64,000 nucleotides of DNA from Hyphomonas johnsonii MHS-2 (GCF_000685275.1 NZ_ARYK01000001.1:62001-126000), one strand, 5' to 3'; positions 17,797 to 28,173 are shown, counted from the first letter of the stretch. The notes: a model not told the origin generated them from the letters alone. A program made the numbers and translations.

Positions 17797-19245
17797 CTAT
17801 CCGACCCAGACGGGCGGGCGGCGATGGGTCCAGGGACGGGCGCGTTCGAGCTGGCCGGCGAGCGAGAACAGCAGGCTTTCGCTGCCATAGCGGCCGCCGA
17901 ACATCATGCCGACGGGCAGGCCCAGGGGCGCGGTCGGGGTGGGAGGGGTCCAGTGCAGGGGCACGGACATGGCGGGGGCGCCCATCTGGTTGAACACCGG
18001 GCAATGCGGCGAGAAGCTGGCCACCGCCGCGCCCATCGTGTCCGGGTCTGCCGTCAGCGCCAGGACGCCGAGCTTTTCCGGCGGGCGCGAGATGGTTGCC
18101 GACAGCGTCATGTCGAACCCGCCCGCGTCGAGGAAGCGCTCGTAGACGATGGCGGCGGTCTGGAATGCATTGTTGGCCTTGGCGAGTTCGACCATCGGCA
18201 CGGTGCGCCCGAGGGAGGCCATCTGGAAGGTGATCGGTTCCAGCTCGTCCTCGCGCACGGCGCGGCCGAGCGCGGCGCTGCGATCGTCGACCATGGCGGC
18301 GATGTTGGCCGAGATGGCGAAGAGGGCTGCCTTGCCAAGGGCCTCGCCGTCCATCACGGGGGCGGCTTCGACAACCGTATGGCCGAGCTCTTCGAGCAGC
18401 TGCGCCGTGGCCTTGAGGCCGGCTTCGGCGTCGGCGTCGGGCTGGGTGCCGTTGGGGGCGGTGCGCCAGAGGGCGATCTTCAGGCGCCGGGGATCCTGGC
18501 CGAGTTCGTCGAGATAGGGCCGCACCGGCGGCGGGGCATGATAGCGGCTGCCGGTCTCGGGGCCGTGGGTGGCATCCATCAGGGCCGCATTGTCACGCAC
18601 GCTGCGGCTGACGGCATGGACGGTGGAGAGGCCGTTCCAGCCTTCGGTGCGGCCAGGGCCCATCGGCATGCGCCCGCGCGAGGGTTTCATGCCGAACAGG
18701 CCGCAGCAGGCCGCCGGGATGCGGATCGAGCCGCCGCCGTCGCTGGCCTGGGCGGCCGGAAGGACGCCTGCCGCGACACAGGCTGCGGCGCCACCGGACG
18801 AGCCGCCGGAGGTGCGCGTCGTGTCCCAGGGATTGCGGGTCTGGCCGTGCAGCGTGGATTCCGTGGTGGTGGTCAGGCCGAACTCGGGCGAGGTCGTGGC
18901 ACCGAAGAAGACCAGCCCGGCCTTGCGATAGCGGCTGGTCAGGGTGGAATCCTCCGCCGCGATATTGCCCTTCCAGGCCACCGACCCTTGCGTGATCGGG
19001 GCACCTTTCACGTCGATGGCGAGATCCTTGGTCGCGAAGGGCACACCGGCGAACGGCCCGTCGCCGAGCGGGGCCGCAAGCTGGTCATGGGCGAGTTCCG
19101 GGAAGAGCGCGGAAAAGCAGTTTATCTGTTCCTGCGCGCCTTCGGCCCGTGCCAGCGCGGCATCAAGCAGTTCCGATGGCTTGACCTTTTTCGTGCGCAC
19201 CAGGGCCGCGAGGCCGATGGCGTCATAGTCTGCAAAATTGTCCAT
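17797..19245 (-). CDS. amidase (amidase-signature family)
   Basis: 482 residues with the amidase-signature Ser-Ser-Lys triad: lysine in PFATKDLAID, and the Gly/Ser-rich block TSGGSSGGAAACVAAG followed by DGGGSIRIPAACCG. These enzymes hydrolyse carboxylic amides, aryl acyl amides or 6-aminohexanoate cyclic dimer; the substrate cannot be told. The start follows AAGGGAG with seven bases spacing. A second paralogous amidase lies at 33526-34890. Confidence 0.92.
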   Translation of the reverse strand: MDNFADYDAIGLAALVRTKKVKPSELLDAALARAEGAQEQINCFSALFPELAHDQLAAPLGDGPFAGVPFATKDLAIDVKGAPITQGSVAWKGNIAAEDSTLTSRYRKAGLVFFGATTSPEFGLTTTTESTLHGQTRNPWDTTRTSGGSSGGAAACVAAGVLPAAQASDGGGSIRIPAACCGLFGMKPSRGRMPMGPGRTEGWNGLSTVHAVSRSVRDNAALMDATHGPETGSRYHAPPPVRPYLDELGQDPRRLKIALWRTAPNGTQPDADAEAGLKATAQLLEELGHTVVEAAPVMDGEALGKAALFAISANIAAMVDDRSAALGRAVREDELEPITFQMASLGRTVPMVELAKANNAFQTAAIVYERFLDAGGFDMTLSATISRPPEKLGVLALTADPDTMGAAVASFSPHCPVFNQMGAPAMSVPLHWTPPTPTAPLGLPVGMMFGGRYGSESLLFSLAGQLERARPWTHRRPPVWVG

Positions 19246-19302
19246 TCCGGACTCCCTTGTTTTACCGGCAGTCTGGAACCTCGTGGCCCGAAAGGAAAGG
19301 GC

Positions 19303-20349
19303 TCATTCGGTGTCGGGCAGGAGTTCGGTCTCAACCAGGAGGACACGTGTGCCGACGGCCGGCCGCTCGACGGTGAGTTCGCCGCCTGCCTTGCGGGCGA
19401 AGGCGTCCATGAGGCGCGAGCCGAGCCCGCTGCGGCCGTCAGGCTGGGCAGGTTCGGACGGCATGCCCTTGCCATCGTCGACGATCGACAGGACCCAGCG
19501 CCCTGACGGCGGTTGCCGGAACTCGACACGGATTTCGCCGGACTGGCCGTCTTCAAAGGCGTGCTTGGCGGCGTTGGTGACGACCTCGTTCATGACGAGG
19601 CCGATGGCCACTGCCCGGTCACGCGGAAGCGACACGGCATCGCAACCGAGACTGATCGTCACCGTGTCGCGCATGAAGAGTGCGTCGGACAGCATGCGTG
19701 TCAGCGAGGCGAGATAATTCGGCATGCTGATCTCGTCGACATAATCGGCGCCACTATAGATCGAGTCATGGATCGCCGCGAAACTGTGGACGCGCGCGCC
19801 GGCAACGGCGAGCGCTTCCTGGACTTCTTCGGACTCATGATGCCGGCGCTGCATTTCCAGCAGGCTGGCGACCATGGCGAAATTGTTCTTGGTGCGATGG
19901 TCCAGCTCGCGCAGCAATAATTGATGGGTCTCGAGTTCGCGGTCCCGCTCGGCGGCGGCCCGGCGGATGGCGCGGCGGAACAGTTCGGCGAATATCGCAA
20001 TGACGACAGCAGCGGTGCCGTTGACCAGCGTCCTGGGGCCGTCGGACGGGTTGAGGAAATGGAAGGAATGGGTGTCCGGCAGAACGAAATACCAGGCATA
20101 GGCGAACGTGCCCACGAAGGTGATCAGGCCGGCCTGCCATCGGCCGAACAGGGTGGCGATCAGGATGGCGGGATAGATCGGTGCATAGGGGCCGGCATCG
20201 GGGGCGAACATGTTGACGCCATAGCGCGCCATGATGGCCGCGAGGACACACAGGGATCCGAACAGGAACTGGACCGGCAGTGCCGGCATGAGCGGCGAGA
20301 ACCGCTCAACAAGATCGAGTTCGCCGAGCCTCCTGCGTCGGTAGGGCAT
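19303..20349 (-). CDS. DUF4118 / HisKA_2 sensor histidine kinase
   Basis: 348 residues. The N-terminal ~110 residues hold four membrane helices of the DUF4118/KdpD-like type (FGRWQAGLITFVGTFAYAWY). A HisKA_2/HWE-type dimerisation motif follows with His151 (LRELDHRTKNNFAMVASLL), then an HATPase domain (AIGLVMNEVVTNAAKHAF, SIVDDGKGMP). No response regulator is adjacent, so it is an orphan kinase; relatives feed the PhyR-EcfG general stress response or light and oxygen sensing. AAGGAG precedes the start. Confidence 0.9.
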   Translation of the reverse strand: MPYRRRRLGELDLVERFSPLMPALPVQFLFGSLCVLAAIMARYGVNMFAPDAGPYAPIYPAILIATLFGRWQAGLITFVGTFAYAWYFVLPDTHSFHFLNPSDGPRTLVNGTAAVVIAIFAELFRRAIRRAAAERDRELETHQLLLRELDHRTKNNFAMVASLLEMQRRHHESEEVQEALAVAGARVHSFAAIHDSIYSGADYVDEISMPNYLASLTRMLSDALFMRDTVTISLGCDAVSLPRDRAVAIGLVMNEVVTNAAKHAFEDGQSGEIRVEFRQPPSGRWVLSIVDDGKGMPSEPAQPDGRSGLGSRLMDAFARKAGGELTVERPAVGTRVLLVETELLPDTE

Positions 20350-20450
20350 TCCGACCAGCTCCTTGCATGCGGGGTAAACCGGCTCATATCGGCTAGCAGA
20401 ATGCGTGTATATAACTATTGTTATCGACAGGCCGGGCGACCTGTGCCGCG

Positions 20451-20771
20451 TCAGGCCAGGGCGACGGCCGTGCCGGAGACGGCGACCATCATCATGGACC
20501 CGTTCTGACCGATGACGGTGTAGTCGAACTTCGCCCCGACAATGGCATTCGCGCCCAGCTTGCGGGCCTCCTCGATCATCTCGTCCATGGCGCCGTCGCG
20601 GGTTTCGCGCAGCGTGCTCTCATAGGCATTGGACCGACCGCCAACGAGGTTGGTGAAGCTGGCCAGGATGTCCTTGCCGAGATGCGCGCCGATGACGACC
20701 TCGCCGCAGACAATGCCCTTGTAGGCGGCGATCTCGCGGCCCTGGATGGTGGGTGTGGTGGTGATGATCAT
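20451..20771 (-). CDS. YbjQ/UPF0145-family protein
   Basis: 106 residues from the ATG at 20771, which follows CGGAG. It matches the YbjQ-like (heavy-metal-binding-like) domain: [20 protein letters not shown] at the N-terminus and [20 protein letters not shown] near the end. The function of this small pentamer-forming family is not established. The longer in-frame extension upstream has no ribosome site and no family match. Confidence 0.85.
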   Translation of the reverse strand: MIITTTPTIQGREIAAYKGIVCGEVVIGAHLGKDILASFTNLVGGRSNAYESTLRETRDGAMDEMIEEARKLGANAIVGAKFDYTVIGQNGSMMMVAVSGTAVALA

Positions 20772-20925
20772 GTGGAACTCCGATTTGCCGGTAAGGCGGG
20801 TTGGGCCATTTCTAAGCGAATTCCCGCGCGAAAGCACCATGACGTGATGAGATGTCATCGGGCGTGATTTGCTGAGGGGCGTGTACAGACCTAGACGGGC
20901 GGGTCAGACATCAGGAGATATCATC

Positions 20926-21348
20926 ATGCTGAAGCCGCTTTCCCTCTTTGTCCTTCGCCTTGGTACGGGCGGGTTGATGGTCCTGTGGGGCATGATGAAG
21001 GTCGTTTCGCCGGCCAGCTCCATCGGCGTGTCGCAGAAATACTATGGCGGGGCCCTGAACGCCGAGATGATCCAGATGCCGCTTGGCGCATTGCAGGTGG
21101 CGCTCGGCGTTGCCGTCATTGTCGGCCTCTGGCGCAAGGTGACCTATCCGGCAGTTGCGGTCGTGACCGGTGTCGGCCTGCTGGCGATCTGGAAATATAT
21201 CGTGGACCCGATGGGCCTGTACCTGCTGACCGAGGGAAACAACAATCCGCTGTTCTTCCCGTCCCTGGCGGTTTTTGGCGCCACGCTGGCGATGATGGCG
21301 TTCCGCGCAGACGATGCGTGGAGCCTGGACGCCAAGCTGTTCAAGTAG
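20926..21348 (+). CDS. DoxX-like membrane protein
   Basis: 140 residues with four hydrophobic helices (LFVLRLGTGGLMVLWGMMKV, MPLGALQVALGVAVIVGLW, AVAVVTGVGLLAIWKYIV, FFPSLAVFGATLAMMAF). Length and helix pattern match DoxX-type small membrane proteins. The ATG follows GGAGATATCATC. Function in this lineage is unknown. It converges on mutB with 16 bases between stops. Confidence 0.7.
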   Translation: MLKPLSLFVLRLGTGGLMVLWGMMKVVSPASSIGVSQKYYGGALNAEMIQMPLGALQVALGVAVIVGLWRKVTYPAVAVVTGVGLLAIWKYIVDPMGLYLLTEGNNNPLFFPSLAVFGATLAMMAFRADDAWSLDAKLFK

Positions 21349-21364
21349 CGCCGGACGGCTGCGT

Positions 21365-23521
21365 CTATTCCGCAGCCGTCTTGGTGGCGTCATCCTCCAG
21401 CACTTCCAGCATCTTGATGGCACTGTCGGCGATGACGGTGCCGGGGGGGAAGATGGCAGTGGCACCAGCGGCGTAGAGCGCATCGAAATCCTGTTGCGGG
21501 ATGACGCCGCCGACGATGATGCGGGCGTTGGCCGCGCCTTCATTGCCGAGGGCGCGTTTCAGTTCCGGCACCAGTGACAGGTGGCCTGCCGCAAGCGATG
21601 AGGCGGCGACGATGTCGACCTCGGCCTTGCGGGCGTCTGCAGCGGCCTCTTCCGGGGTCTGGAAGAGCGGGCCGATCTCGACATCCCAGCCGAGGTCCAT
21701 GAGGGCCGAAGCGACGACCTTCTGGCCGCGGTCGTGGCCGTCCTGGCCCATCTTGGCGATGTAGATTTTCGGGCGGCGACCGTGTTTCTTTTCGAACACG
21801 GCGGCGAGCGACTTGGCCGCGTCGGCCTTGTCGTCGCCTTTGACGCCGCCGCCATAGACGCCCTTGATCGAACGGATGACGGCGCTGTGGCGGCCCTGGC
21901 TGCGCTCGACGGCCTCTGAGATTTCGCCGACCGTGGCCTTGGCGCGGGCGGCGTCGACAGCGAGGGCGAGCAGGTTGCCCGTCGTGCCCGCAGCGGCATC
22001 GGCGATGGCATCCAGCTTGGCGGTGACTTCGGCTTCGTCGCGGTCAGCCTTGAGGCGCGCCAGCTTTTCCAGCTGCATGCGGCGCACGGCGGCATTGTCG
22101 ACCTTGAGGACGGGGACGTCTTCGTCTTCATCGAGATGGAACTTGTTGACGCCGACCACGGTCTGCGTGCCGCTGTCGATGCGGGCCTGCGTATTGGCGG
22201 CGGCTTCCTCGATGCGCAGCTTCGGCAGGCCTTGCTCGATGGCCTTGCGCATGCCGCCCATTTTTTCGACTTCCTCGATATGGGCGAGGGCCCTGGCGGC
22301 GAGGTCGTGCGTCAGGCGCTCGACGTAATAGGAGCCACCCCACATGTCGATCGTCTGGCAGGCGCCGGCCTCCTGTTGCAGGAAGAGCTGTGTGTTGCGG
22401 CTGATGCGGGCGGAAAAGTCTGTCGGCAGGGCGAGGGCTTCGTCGAAGCTGTTGGTGTGCAGGGACTGCGTCTGGCCGCCGGTGGCGGCAACCGCCTCGA
22501 GGCAGGTGCGGATGACGTTATTGTAGACGTCCTGCGCGGTCAGCGACCAGCCGGAGGTCTGGCTGTGCGTCCGCAGGCTGAGGGATTTGACGTTCTTCGG
22601 CTTGAACTCCTGCTGCACCAGTTTCGCCCAGATCAGGCGTGCGGCGCGCATCTTGGCGACTTCCATGAACGTGTTCATGCCGATGGCCCAGAAGAAGGAG
22701 AGGCGCGGGGCAAACTTGTCGACATCGAGACCGGCGGCGACGCCGGCGCGGATGTATTCGATACCGTCGGCCAGCGTGTAGGCGAGTTCCAGGTCTGCCG
22801 TCGCACCGGCTTCCTGCATGTGATAGCCGGAGATCGAGATGGAATTGTATTTCGGCATGTTCTGCGAGGTATAGGCGAAGATGTCCGAAATGATCCGCAT
22901 GCTGGGCTTTGGCGGATAGATATAGGTGTTGCGGACCATGAACTCCTTGAGGATGTCGTTCTGGATCGTTCCGGCCAGCTTGTCGGGCGTGACGCCCTGT
23001 TCCTCGGCGGCGGCGATATAGAGCGCGAGGATCGGCAGCACGGCGCCGTTCATGGTCATCGACACAGACATCTTGTCGAGCGGGATGCCGGAGAAAAGCG
23101 TGCGCATGTCGTAGATGGAATCGATGGCGACGCCCGCCATGCCGACATCGCCGGAGACGCGCACGTGATCGGAATCATAGCCGCGGTGGGTGGCAAGGTC
23201 GAAGGCGACCGAGAGGCCCTTCTGGCCGGCGGCGAGGTTGCGGCGGTAGAAGGCATTGGAGTCTTCAGCGGTGGAGAAGCCGGCATACTGGCGCACGGTC
23301 CAGGGCTGGTTGGTGTACATGGTCGGGTAGGGGCCGCGGCCGAACGGGGCGAGGCCGGGATAATCGTCGAGATAGTCGAGGCCCTTGGTGTCGGCGGCTG
23401 TGAAGGCCGTCTTGACGGCGATGCCTTCGGGCGTATCCCAAGGTGTGCCGAGGGCGGGCGCGTCTGCCGCTGCCTTGGGCGTGTCGAGATCCAGTTGGGT
23501 GAAATCGGGAAATTTACGCAT
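21365..23521 (-). CDS. mutB: methylmalonyl-CoA mutase, large (catalytic) subunit
   Basis: 718 residues, full length. The N-terminal TIM-barrel substrate domain ([20 protein letters not shown] and [20 protein letters not shown]) is followed by the C-terminal cobalamin domain with the base-off motif [12 protein letters not shown] and the [11 protein letters not shown] and GGVIPQQD loops. It interconverts methylmalonyl-CoA and succinyl-CoA with adenosylcobalamin, in propionate and branched-chain amino acid breakdown. I prefer ATG 23521 over 23539 because only the former has a purine-rich AAGG upstream. The small subunit is 750 bases upstream on the same strand. Confidence 0.96.
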   Translation of the reverse strand: MRKFPDFTQLDLDTPKAAADAPALGTPWDTPEGIAVKTAFTAADTKGLDYLDDYPGLAPFGRGPYPTMYTNQPWTVRQYAGFSTAEDSNAFYRRNLAAGQKGLSVAFDLATHRGYDSDHVRVSGDVGMAGVAIDSIYDMRTLFSGIPLDKMSVSMTMNGAVLPILALYIAAAEEQGVTPDKLAGTIQNDILKEFMVRNTYIYPPKPSMRIISDIFAYTSQNMPKYNSISISGYHMQEAGATADLELAYTLADGIEYIRAGVAAGLDVDKFAPRLSFFWAIGMNTFMEVAKMRAARLIWAKLVQQEFKPKNVKSLSLRTHSQTSGWSLTAQDVYNNVIRTCLEAVAATGGQTQSLHTNSFDEALALPTDFSARISRNTQLFLQQEAGACQTIDMWGGSYYVERLTHDLAARALAHIEEVEKMGGMRKAIEQGLPKLRIEEAAANTQARIDSGTQTVVGVNKFHLDEDEDVPVLKVDNAAVRRMQLEKLARLKADRDEAEVTAKLDAIADAAAGTTGNLLALAVDAARAKATVGEISEAVERSQGRHSAVIRSIKGVYGGGVKGDDKADAAKSLAAVFEKKHGRRPKIYIAKMGQDGHDRGQKVVASALMDLGWDVEIGPLFQTPEEAAADARKAEVDIVAASSLAAGHLSLVPELKRALGNEGAANARIIVGGVIPQQDFDALYAAGATAIFPPGTVIADSAIKMLEVLEDDATKTAAE

Positions 23522-23591
23522 CGGTTGCAAGCCTTGCATTATGGTGTGACTGGCGGGTCAATGCCCGTCCGGAACAGGGAGATGTGCCAGC

Positions 23592-24245
23592 ATGGCGGGA
23601 CTGAAAATCGCAGCGCGACTCGGCGTGGTGGCGGCGCTTGCCACGCTGGGCGGAGCGCCGGCCGAGGCGCAGGCCGCTGACGGCCCGGCCCAGACCGGAT
23701 TCTATGCGGCCCTGCGCGGGTATGGTTCGATCGAGGACCAGAACAATTTCATCTTTGAAAACAGCCGGGAAATCGCTGTTGCGCTCGGCTACCGGGCGGC
23801 GCCGTCTGTCCGGCTCGAGGCCGAGTTCGGGTCTCGCCGGTCTGACATCGTGGGCCTGAATGGCGGGACAGGCGTGCGCGGCGATGCCAGCGTCCAGACG
23901 CTGGGCCTGCATGCCTTCTACGATTTCCGGGCGGGCAAGAAGATTCGTCCGTTCGTTGGCGTCGGTGTTGGCGGCGCGGTGCTGGATTTCAGCTTTTCCG
24001 GGCCGGCGGATATCAGCCCGGGCTTCATCGTGACCGGCGACGACCAGGACTTCAGTCATTATTTCGATTTCTTCGCTGGCACGTCCTATCACATCAACGA
24101 CCGCTGGCGCCTGTCGGCCAGCGCCGAGTACGTCACGTTGCGCGACGATTCGATCGACTCCAATATCGGCGAGATCGACGGCATCAACCGCGCCTACAAT
24201 TATACGGTCGGCGTGCGCTATTTCTTCGGCGCGAACGACCGCTAG
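23592..24245 (+). CDS. outer-membrane beta-barrel protein
   Basis: 217 residues: signal peptide ending AEAQAA, then alternating hydrophobic strands typical of small OmpA/OmpW-like barrels and ending in an aromatic strand (YNYTVGVRYFFGANDR). Glycine- and tyrosine-rich strands such as GFYAALRGYGSIED and LHAFYDFRAGKKIRPFVGV support this. It sits on the plus strand between the two minus-strand mutase subunit genes. Likely a pore or structural outer-membrane protein; ligand unknown. Confidence 0.82.
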   Translation: MAGLKIAARLGVVAALATLGGAPAEAQAADGPAQTGFYAALRGYGSIEDQNNFIFENSREIAVALGYRAAPSVRLEAEFGSRRSDIVGLNGGTGVRGDASVQTLGLHAFYDFRAGKKIRPFVGVGVGGAVLDFSFSGPADISPGFIVTGDDQDFSHYFDFFAGTSYHINDRWRLSASAEYVTLRDDSIDSNIGEIDGINRAYNYTVGVRYFFGANDR

Positions 24246-24271
24246 GGCGGGACGGGCAGCCAGCGGGCGCG

Positions 24272-26146
24272 TCATCGCAGCAGCCCCAGTTCGGCGTGCG
24301 CGAGCTTTAGTGTGTGCAGCACATCGCAGCCCATGAAGATGTTTGCGTCGACGTCCGGCGTTTCGAACTTTCCGGCGAGCCAGAGGTGGCTGACACCGGC
24401 GGCCTTGAGGGCGGCAGCAGCGGCGCCAGCCTCTTCAGCATAGCGCGTGTCATTGCCGCAGAGGACAGCGATCCGGCAGCCGGACGCCTTGAAGGCGACC
24501 GCCAGTTCAGCAGCGGATTTCGGGGCAACCGGCGGTTCCTTCGCGGCGAGGCCGCCGGCGGCGAAGAGGTTGCGGGCAAAGTCTGCGCGGGCCGAATGTT
24601 CGGCGACGGGGCCGAGCGTGGCGAGGAAAATGGCGGGCTGCTTCTTCGCACCGGCAGCGGCATCGCGCAGCGCCTCGTAAGGGGCAGCGATATGGATGGG
24701 GGCGAGCGGAGGGCAGGTGAGGGCAGGCGCGGGCGCTGGTGGGGCCGGTTTCGGCTGGAACGGATCGGCGGTGGGCGCGGCGATCTCGTCGAGCAGCGGG
24801 AACTCGCTGATGCCGGTGATCGGCACCTTGCGTCTGGCAATGTCCTTGGCGCGGGCGTCGCGGATGGTGGCGACACGGTCCTGGAAGGCACCGGAGACGA
24901 GCGAGTCGGCGTATCCGCCTTCGCGTTCGATGTTCTGGAATTCCTCCCACGCGGCGGCGGCGAGATCCTGGGCGAAGGTTTCGGTGAACCATGCACCGCC
25001 GGCCGGGTCGGCGACGCGGCCGAGCTGGCTTTCTTCCATGGCGATGATCTGGGTGTTGCGGGCGATGCGGCGGCCGAGTTCCTCGGGCACGCCGATGGCT
25101 GAATTGAACGGACGGACGGTGACAATGTCCGCGCCGCCAATGGCGCCGGCGAAAGCAGCGGTGGTGCAGCGGAGCATATTGGTCCAGGCGTCAAAGCGGG
25201 TCAGCATGCGTGCAGATGTCGTGGCCTGGATGCGCATCGGCACGGGCGCCACGTCAAGCACTTCAAGGCAACGGGCCCAGATGCGGCGCGCGGCGCGCAG
25301 CTTGGCGACGCCGAGGCCGTAATTGGCGTCGAGTGCGACAGAGAAGGTGATGTGCGGGGCGAGGGCGGCAATGTCGGCGTCTGGCAGGCGGCGCAATGTG
25401 TCCACGGCGCTGGCGATCAGGGCGCCGAGTTCCTGCGCGTCCGATCCGCCGGCCTCGTGCACCATGCGGGCATCAATGCGGAGGCGGCCAGCGGCGGGCA
25501 GGTGTGCGGCGAGGGTGGCAAGCGTGTGGGCGAGGCGTTCGAACGTCTCTTCGAGGCTGGCATCGAGGCCGCCGGTGCGCGCCAGGGCGCCGAGCGGGTC
25601 GAGATTGACGTCGAGTTTCAGGGCGGACGTGTTGTCTTGCGCCTGCGCCCATTCGATGAGCTGTTCGGCGGCGTCGAACCCGGCATCGCGCGTGTGGTCC
25701 AGCGCGACGGGGGCCATCGCGGCGTCGACGCCGTCAAGGACGGTTGTGAGGCTGGCAAGGTCCGTGACCTGGACACCGCTTGTGCCTGCCGGGTCGAGGG
25801 TCAGTTCCACGGAGGAGACGCCGCGTTCGAGATCGCGGAGGATTTCGGCATTGGTGGTGGCAGGATCCGGGTGGGAGAAAGCCTGGCGGATGTCCCAGGG
25901 CAGCCAGCGGTTCGGGGCGGCGGTGGGGCCGCGCAGGTAAGGCGCTGCGCCGGGCGCGCCGAGCGGGTCGGTGGCCGAGGGGAAATCGCTCTCGCGGTAG
26001 AGCGGTTTCACGGCGAGACCGTCAGCGGTGTGGCGCGTGATCGTGTCGATGCCCTTGCCCTTGAGCGCCTTGTCGACGGCGGCCAGCCATTCGGCTTCGG
26101 TGGCGTCCTTGAATGCGTTGCTGAGGGGGAGGATGTCGTCTGCCAT
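24272..26146 (-). CDS. mutA: methylmalonyl-CoA mutase, small subunit
   Basis: 624 residues with the mutase barrel fold (AVDKALKGKGIDTITRHTADG, RKVPITGISEFPLL) and a degenerate C-terminal cobalamin-like domain: the DxHxxG motif of the catalytic subunit is missing, as expected for MutA. It forms the heterodimer with MutB. The start ATG at 26146 has only a weak ribosome site. The gap to mutB is filled by an opposite-strand barrel gene, so the subunits may be transcribed separately. Confidence 0.93.
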   Translation of the reverse strand: MADDILPLSNAFKDATEAEWLAAVDKALKGKGIDTITRHTADGLAVKPLYRESDFPSATDPLGAPGAAPYLRGPTAAPNRWLPWDIRQAFSHPDPATTNAEILRDLERGVSSVELTLDPAGTSGVQVTDLASLTTVLDGVDAAMAPVALDHTRDAGFDAAEQLIEWAQAQDNTSALKLDVNLDPLGALARTGGLDASLEETFERLAHTLATLAAHLPAAGRLRIDARMVHEAGGSDAQELGALIASAVDTLRRLPDADIAALAPHITFSVALDANYGLGVAKLRAARRIWARCLEVLDVAPVPMRIQATTSARMLTRFDAWTNMLRCTTAAFAGAIGGADIVTVRPFNSAIGVPEELGRRIARNTQIIAMEESQLGRVADPAGGAWFTETFAQDLAAAAWEEFQNIEREGGYADSLVSGAFQDRVATIRDARAKDIARRKVPITGISEFPLLDEIAAPTADPFQPKPAPPAPAPALTCPPLAPIHIAAPYEALRDAAAGAKKQPAIFLATLGPVAEHSARADFARNLFAAGGLAAKEPPVAPKSAAELAVAFKASGCRIAVLCGNDTRYAEEAGAAAAALKAAGVSHLWLAGKFETPDVDANIFMGCDVLHTLKLAHAELGLLR

Positions 26147-26346
26147 ATATCGGAATGCCTGTTTTCACCTGTTTGCCTAGGTAATGGAGTTGACGCCAAC
26201 GTAAGGTCAAGGGCTTGCGCAGGGGCAGCTGTGCGGCCGGAAGGCGTCGCGGCGCGCTTGTGGCCTGATGTGTATGCGTATTTACTGCAGAAACAGGGAA
26301 GAAACCGGCGAGCAGACAGGCCGCCATGCAGAAAGGCACGTCACCC

Positions 26347-26910
26347 ATGAGATTAAACAAACCGAGGATCGCGCCGCTGACAGACGCGGAAATGGACCCG
26401 GACCAGAAGGCGGAGCTGACCAAGACGTTCCAGGGCCGGCCGGTATACAACATCTTCCGGACGCTGAGCCGCGCGCCGAAAGCGTACAAGTCGTTCATGC
26501 GCTGGGGCGGCTATATCCTGTCGGATCACAACAGCCTGGCCCCGCGCGAACGCGAGATTGTCATCCTGCGCACCGGGTTCAACTGGAAGTCCGGCTATGA
26601 ATGGGCCCAGCATGTGCGGATCGGCAAGGAAGTGGGCCTGACCGATGTGGAGATCGAAGCGATCAAGGAGGGCCCGCTGTCGCCGGACTGGAAACCGATC
26701 GACAGCGCCATGATCCGGGCCGTGGACGAGCTGACCAGCGACGCGTTCATTTCCGAGCGGACATGGGGCGAATTGTCGGAACTGACCGAGAAGCAGCGCA
26801 TGGACCTGGTGATGACCGTCGGCCAGTACACGCAGGTGTCGATGATGCTGAATTCGTTCGGCGTGCAGCTGGATGACGACCTGGAACTGGACCCTGACTT
26901 GAAGGGATAA
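26347..26910 (+). CDS. carboxymuconolactone decarboxylase-family protein
   Basis: 187 residues (ATG at 26347, preferred over 26326 because it fits the family start and follows AAAGG). The fold is recognisable from LAPREREIVILRTGFNW and YEWAQHVRIGKEVGLTD, the conserved helix pair. It has no CxxC motif, so it is not an AhpD-type peroxidase. Family members include gamma-carboxymuconolactone decarboxylase and many uncharacterised proteins. Function here is undetermined. Confidence 0.85.
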   Translation: MRLNKPRIAPLTDAEMDPDQKAELTKTFQGRPVYNIFRTLSRAPKAYKSFMRWGGYILSDHNSLAPREREIVILRTGFNWKSGYEWAQHVRIGKEVGLTDVEIEAIKEGPLSPDWKPIDSAMIRAVDELTSDAFISERTWGELSELTEKQRMDLVMTVGQYTQVSMMLNSFGVQLDDDLELDPDLKG

Positions 26911-27072
26911 AGGGGCGGGGGCCTCACACCAACCAGATACGGCCAATCCGTTGGACGCCGGCGCTTCACCATGTTCCGGAATGGCGAAGGCGCCACACGG
27001 CGTCGCGCGGGGGACAGGGCCGGAGAATTGAGGGCGCTGCCGAGCGCCTGCTTTGATATCAAGGGGACGCAT

Positions 27073-28173
27073 ATGAGCAAATGGACCAAGGACCGGATCA
27101 AGGACCTGAACCGGGTGAATCTGGAAGACGTGTCGGATGGGGGCCTGTTGTTGACCCGGGAAGACCTGAATGCCGGCTCACTCGTGCTGGAAGAGCTGGA
27201 CGACGAGCTGAGACGGCGCGGGTACGGTGATGACGCCGATTTTTCCGATGTGAAGGATCAGTATTTCAACTTTCCGCCCAACCGCAGGCGCTTCCCGGGA
27301 CCGGCGCAGTACAATTACCAGCGGGCGAAATACCTTGTCGCGAAATATGCCATTCCGGCCAGCTGGGTGTTTGCGATTCCAGTCATTGGGCCACTGAACA
27401 ATAATGAGGGATGGGCGATGGCCGTGTTCATGTTCCCGCTCTTCGCATGGATATTGGTCATGTTTGTCTTCGGGTGGATAAATTTTGGCGGGCCGCCCAA
27501 GATCGTCTCCTGCCTGCGCCCGTTCGATGACAGGAAACTGTCTGTCCCGTTGAAGCGGTTCCTTCGGAAATACCTTGGCTTTCGTGCGCATACCTACACG
27601 CTGGCCGACAAGGGCATCAAAGCGAATACGGCCATGTCCATCGGGTCTGTATTGTCGCCCTTCGTTGGCATCATATCGGTCCTGCTGGGGGGCGCGCTGG
27701 CTGCGGGTGCGCTGTTCCTGGCGATGGTGTCACCCTGGATTCGGCAGTCCCTGCGGGTGCTCAAGCTTGGTGCGCCTTCAGCCTTTGTGCATGTCGACAA
27801 GCAGCTTGAGAAAAGCGTCGTGCGATCTGCGCAGCAGACATTCTCCGGCGGCACGCCGTTCAATATCAAGTGCCCCCACAATGGGTGGAGACCCTGTGTT
27901 CAATATCTCGCTCACAAGAGTGACGTTATCGTCATTGATCTGAGCAATATCGGGCCGAGTGTCGGCTGGGAACTCGGCTATATCAAGGCGCGAGACCTGT
28001 TGGGCAAATGCGTGTTTGTCTGCCAGCAGGGGCGGGAGGTGTCGAAGAGCGCCCTTGCCCAGCTCGGATTGGGGAATCCGGTCGTATACGCGTATTCCGC
28101 AAAGGGCCTGCTGGACCAGGCGGACGATGCGGAAGCGAGTTTCCAGCAGGCCGTGGTCGCGGCCGCGCGCTGA
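27073..28173 (+). CDS. membrane protein with C-terminal TIR/deoxyribosyltransferase-like domain
   Basis: 366 residues from the ATG at 27073, which follows AAGGGG. An N-terminal soluble part (about 1-90) is followed by two hydrophobic helices near 95-140 and two more near 190-225. The C-terminal ~130 residues look like a Rossmann-type TIR/nucleoside deoxyribosyltransferase-like fold: SDVIVIDLSNIGPSVGWELG has the strand, Asp/Ser loop and WE pair, and GKCVFVCQQGRE the next strand. Such domains can hydrolyse NAD or related nucleotides. I do not recognise a named family, and the enzymatic call is inference. Confidence 0.55.
   Translation: MSKWTKDRIKDLNRVNLEDVSDGGLLLTREDLNAGSLVLEELDDELRRRGYGDDADFSDVKDQYFNFPPNRRRFPGPAQYNYQRAKYLVAKYAIPASWVFAIPVIGPLNNNEGWAMAVFMFPLFAWILVMFVFGWINFGGPPKIVSCLRPFDDRKLSVPLKRFLRKYLGFRAHTYTLADKGIKANTAMSIGSVLSPFVGIISVLLGGALAAGALFLAMVSPWIRQSLRVLKLGAPSAFVHVDKQLEKSVVRSAQQTFSGGTPFNIKCPHNGWRPCVQYLAHKSDVIVIDLSNIGPSVGWELGYIKARDLLGKCVFVCQQGREVSKSALAQLGLGNPVVYAYSAKGLLDQADDAEASFQQAVVAAAR

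Noticed and set aside
17587-19506. A 639-codon plus-strand frame opposite the amidase gene.
   Set aside because: Low-complexity Gly/Arg-rich product, no motifs; the minus-strand amidase is certain.
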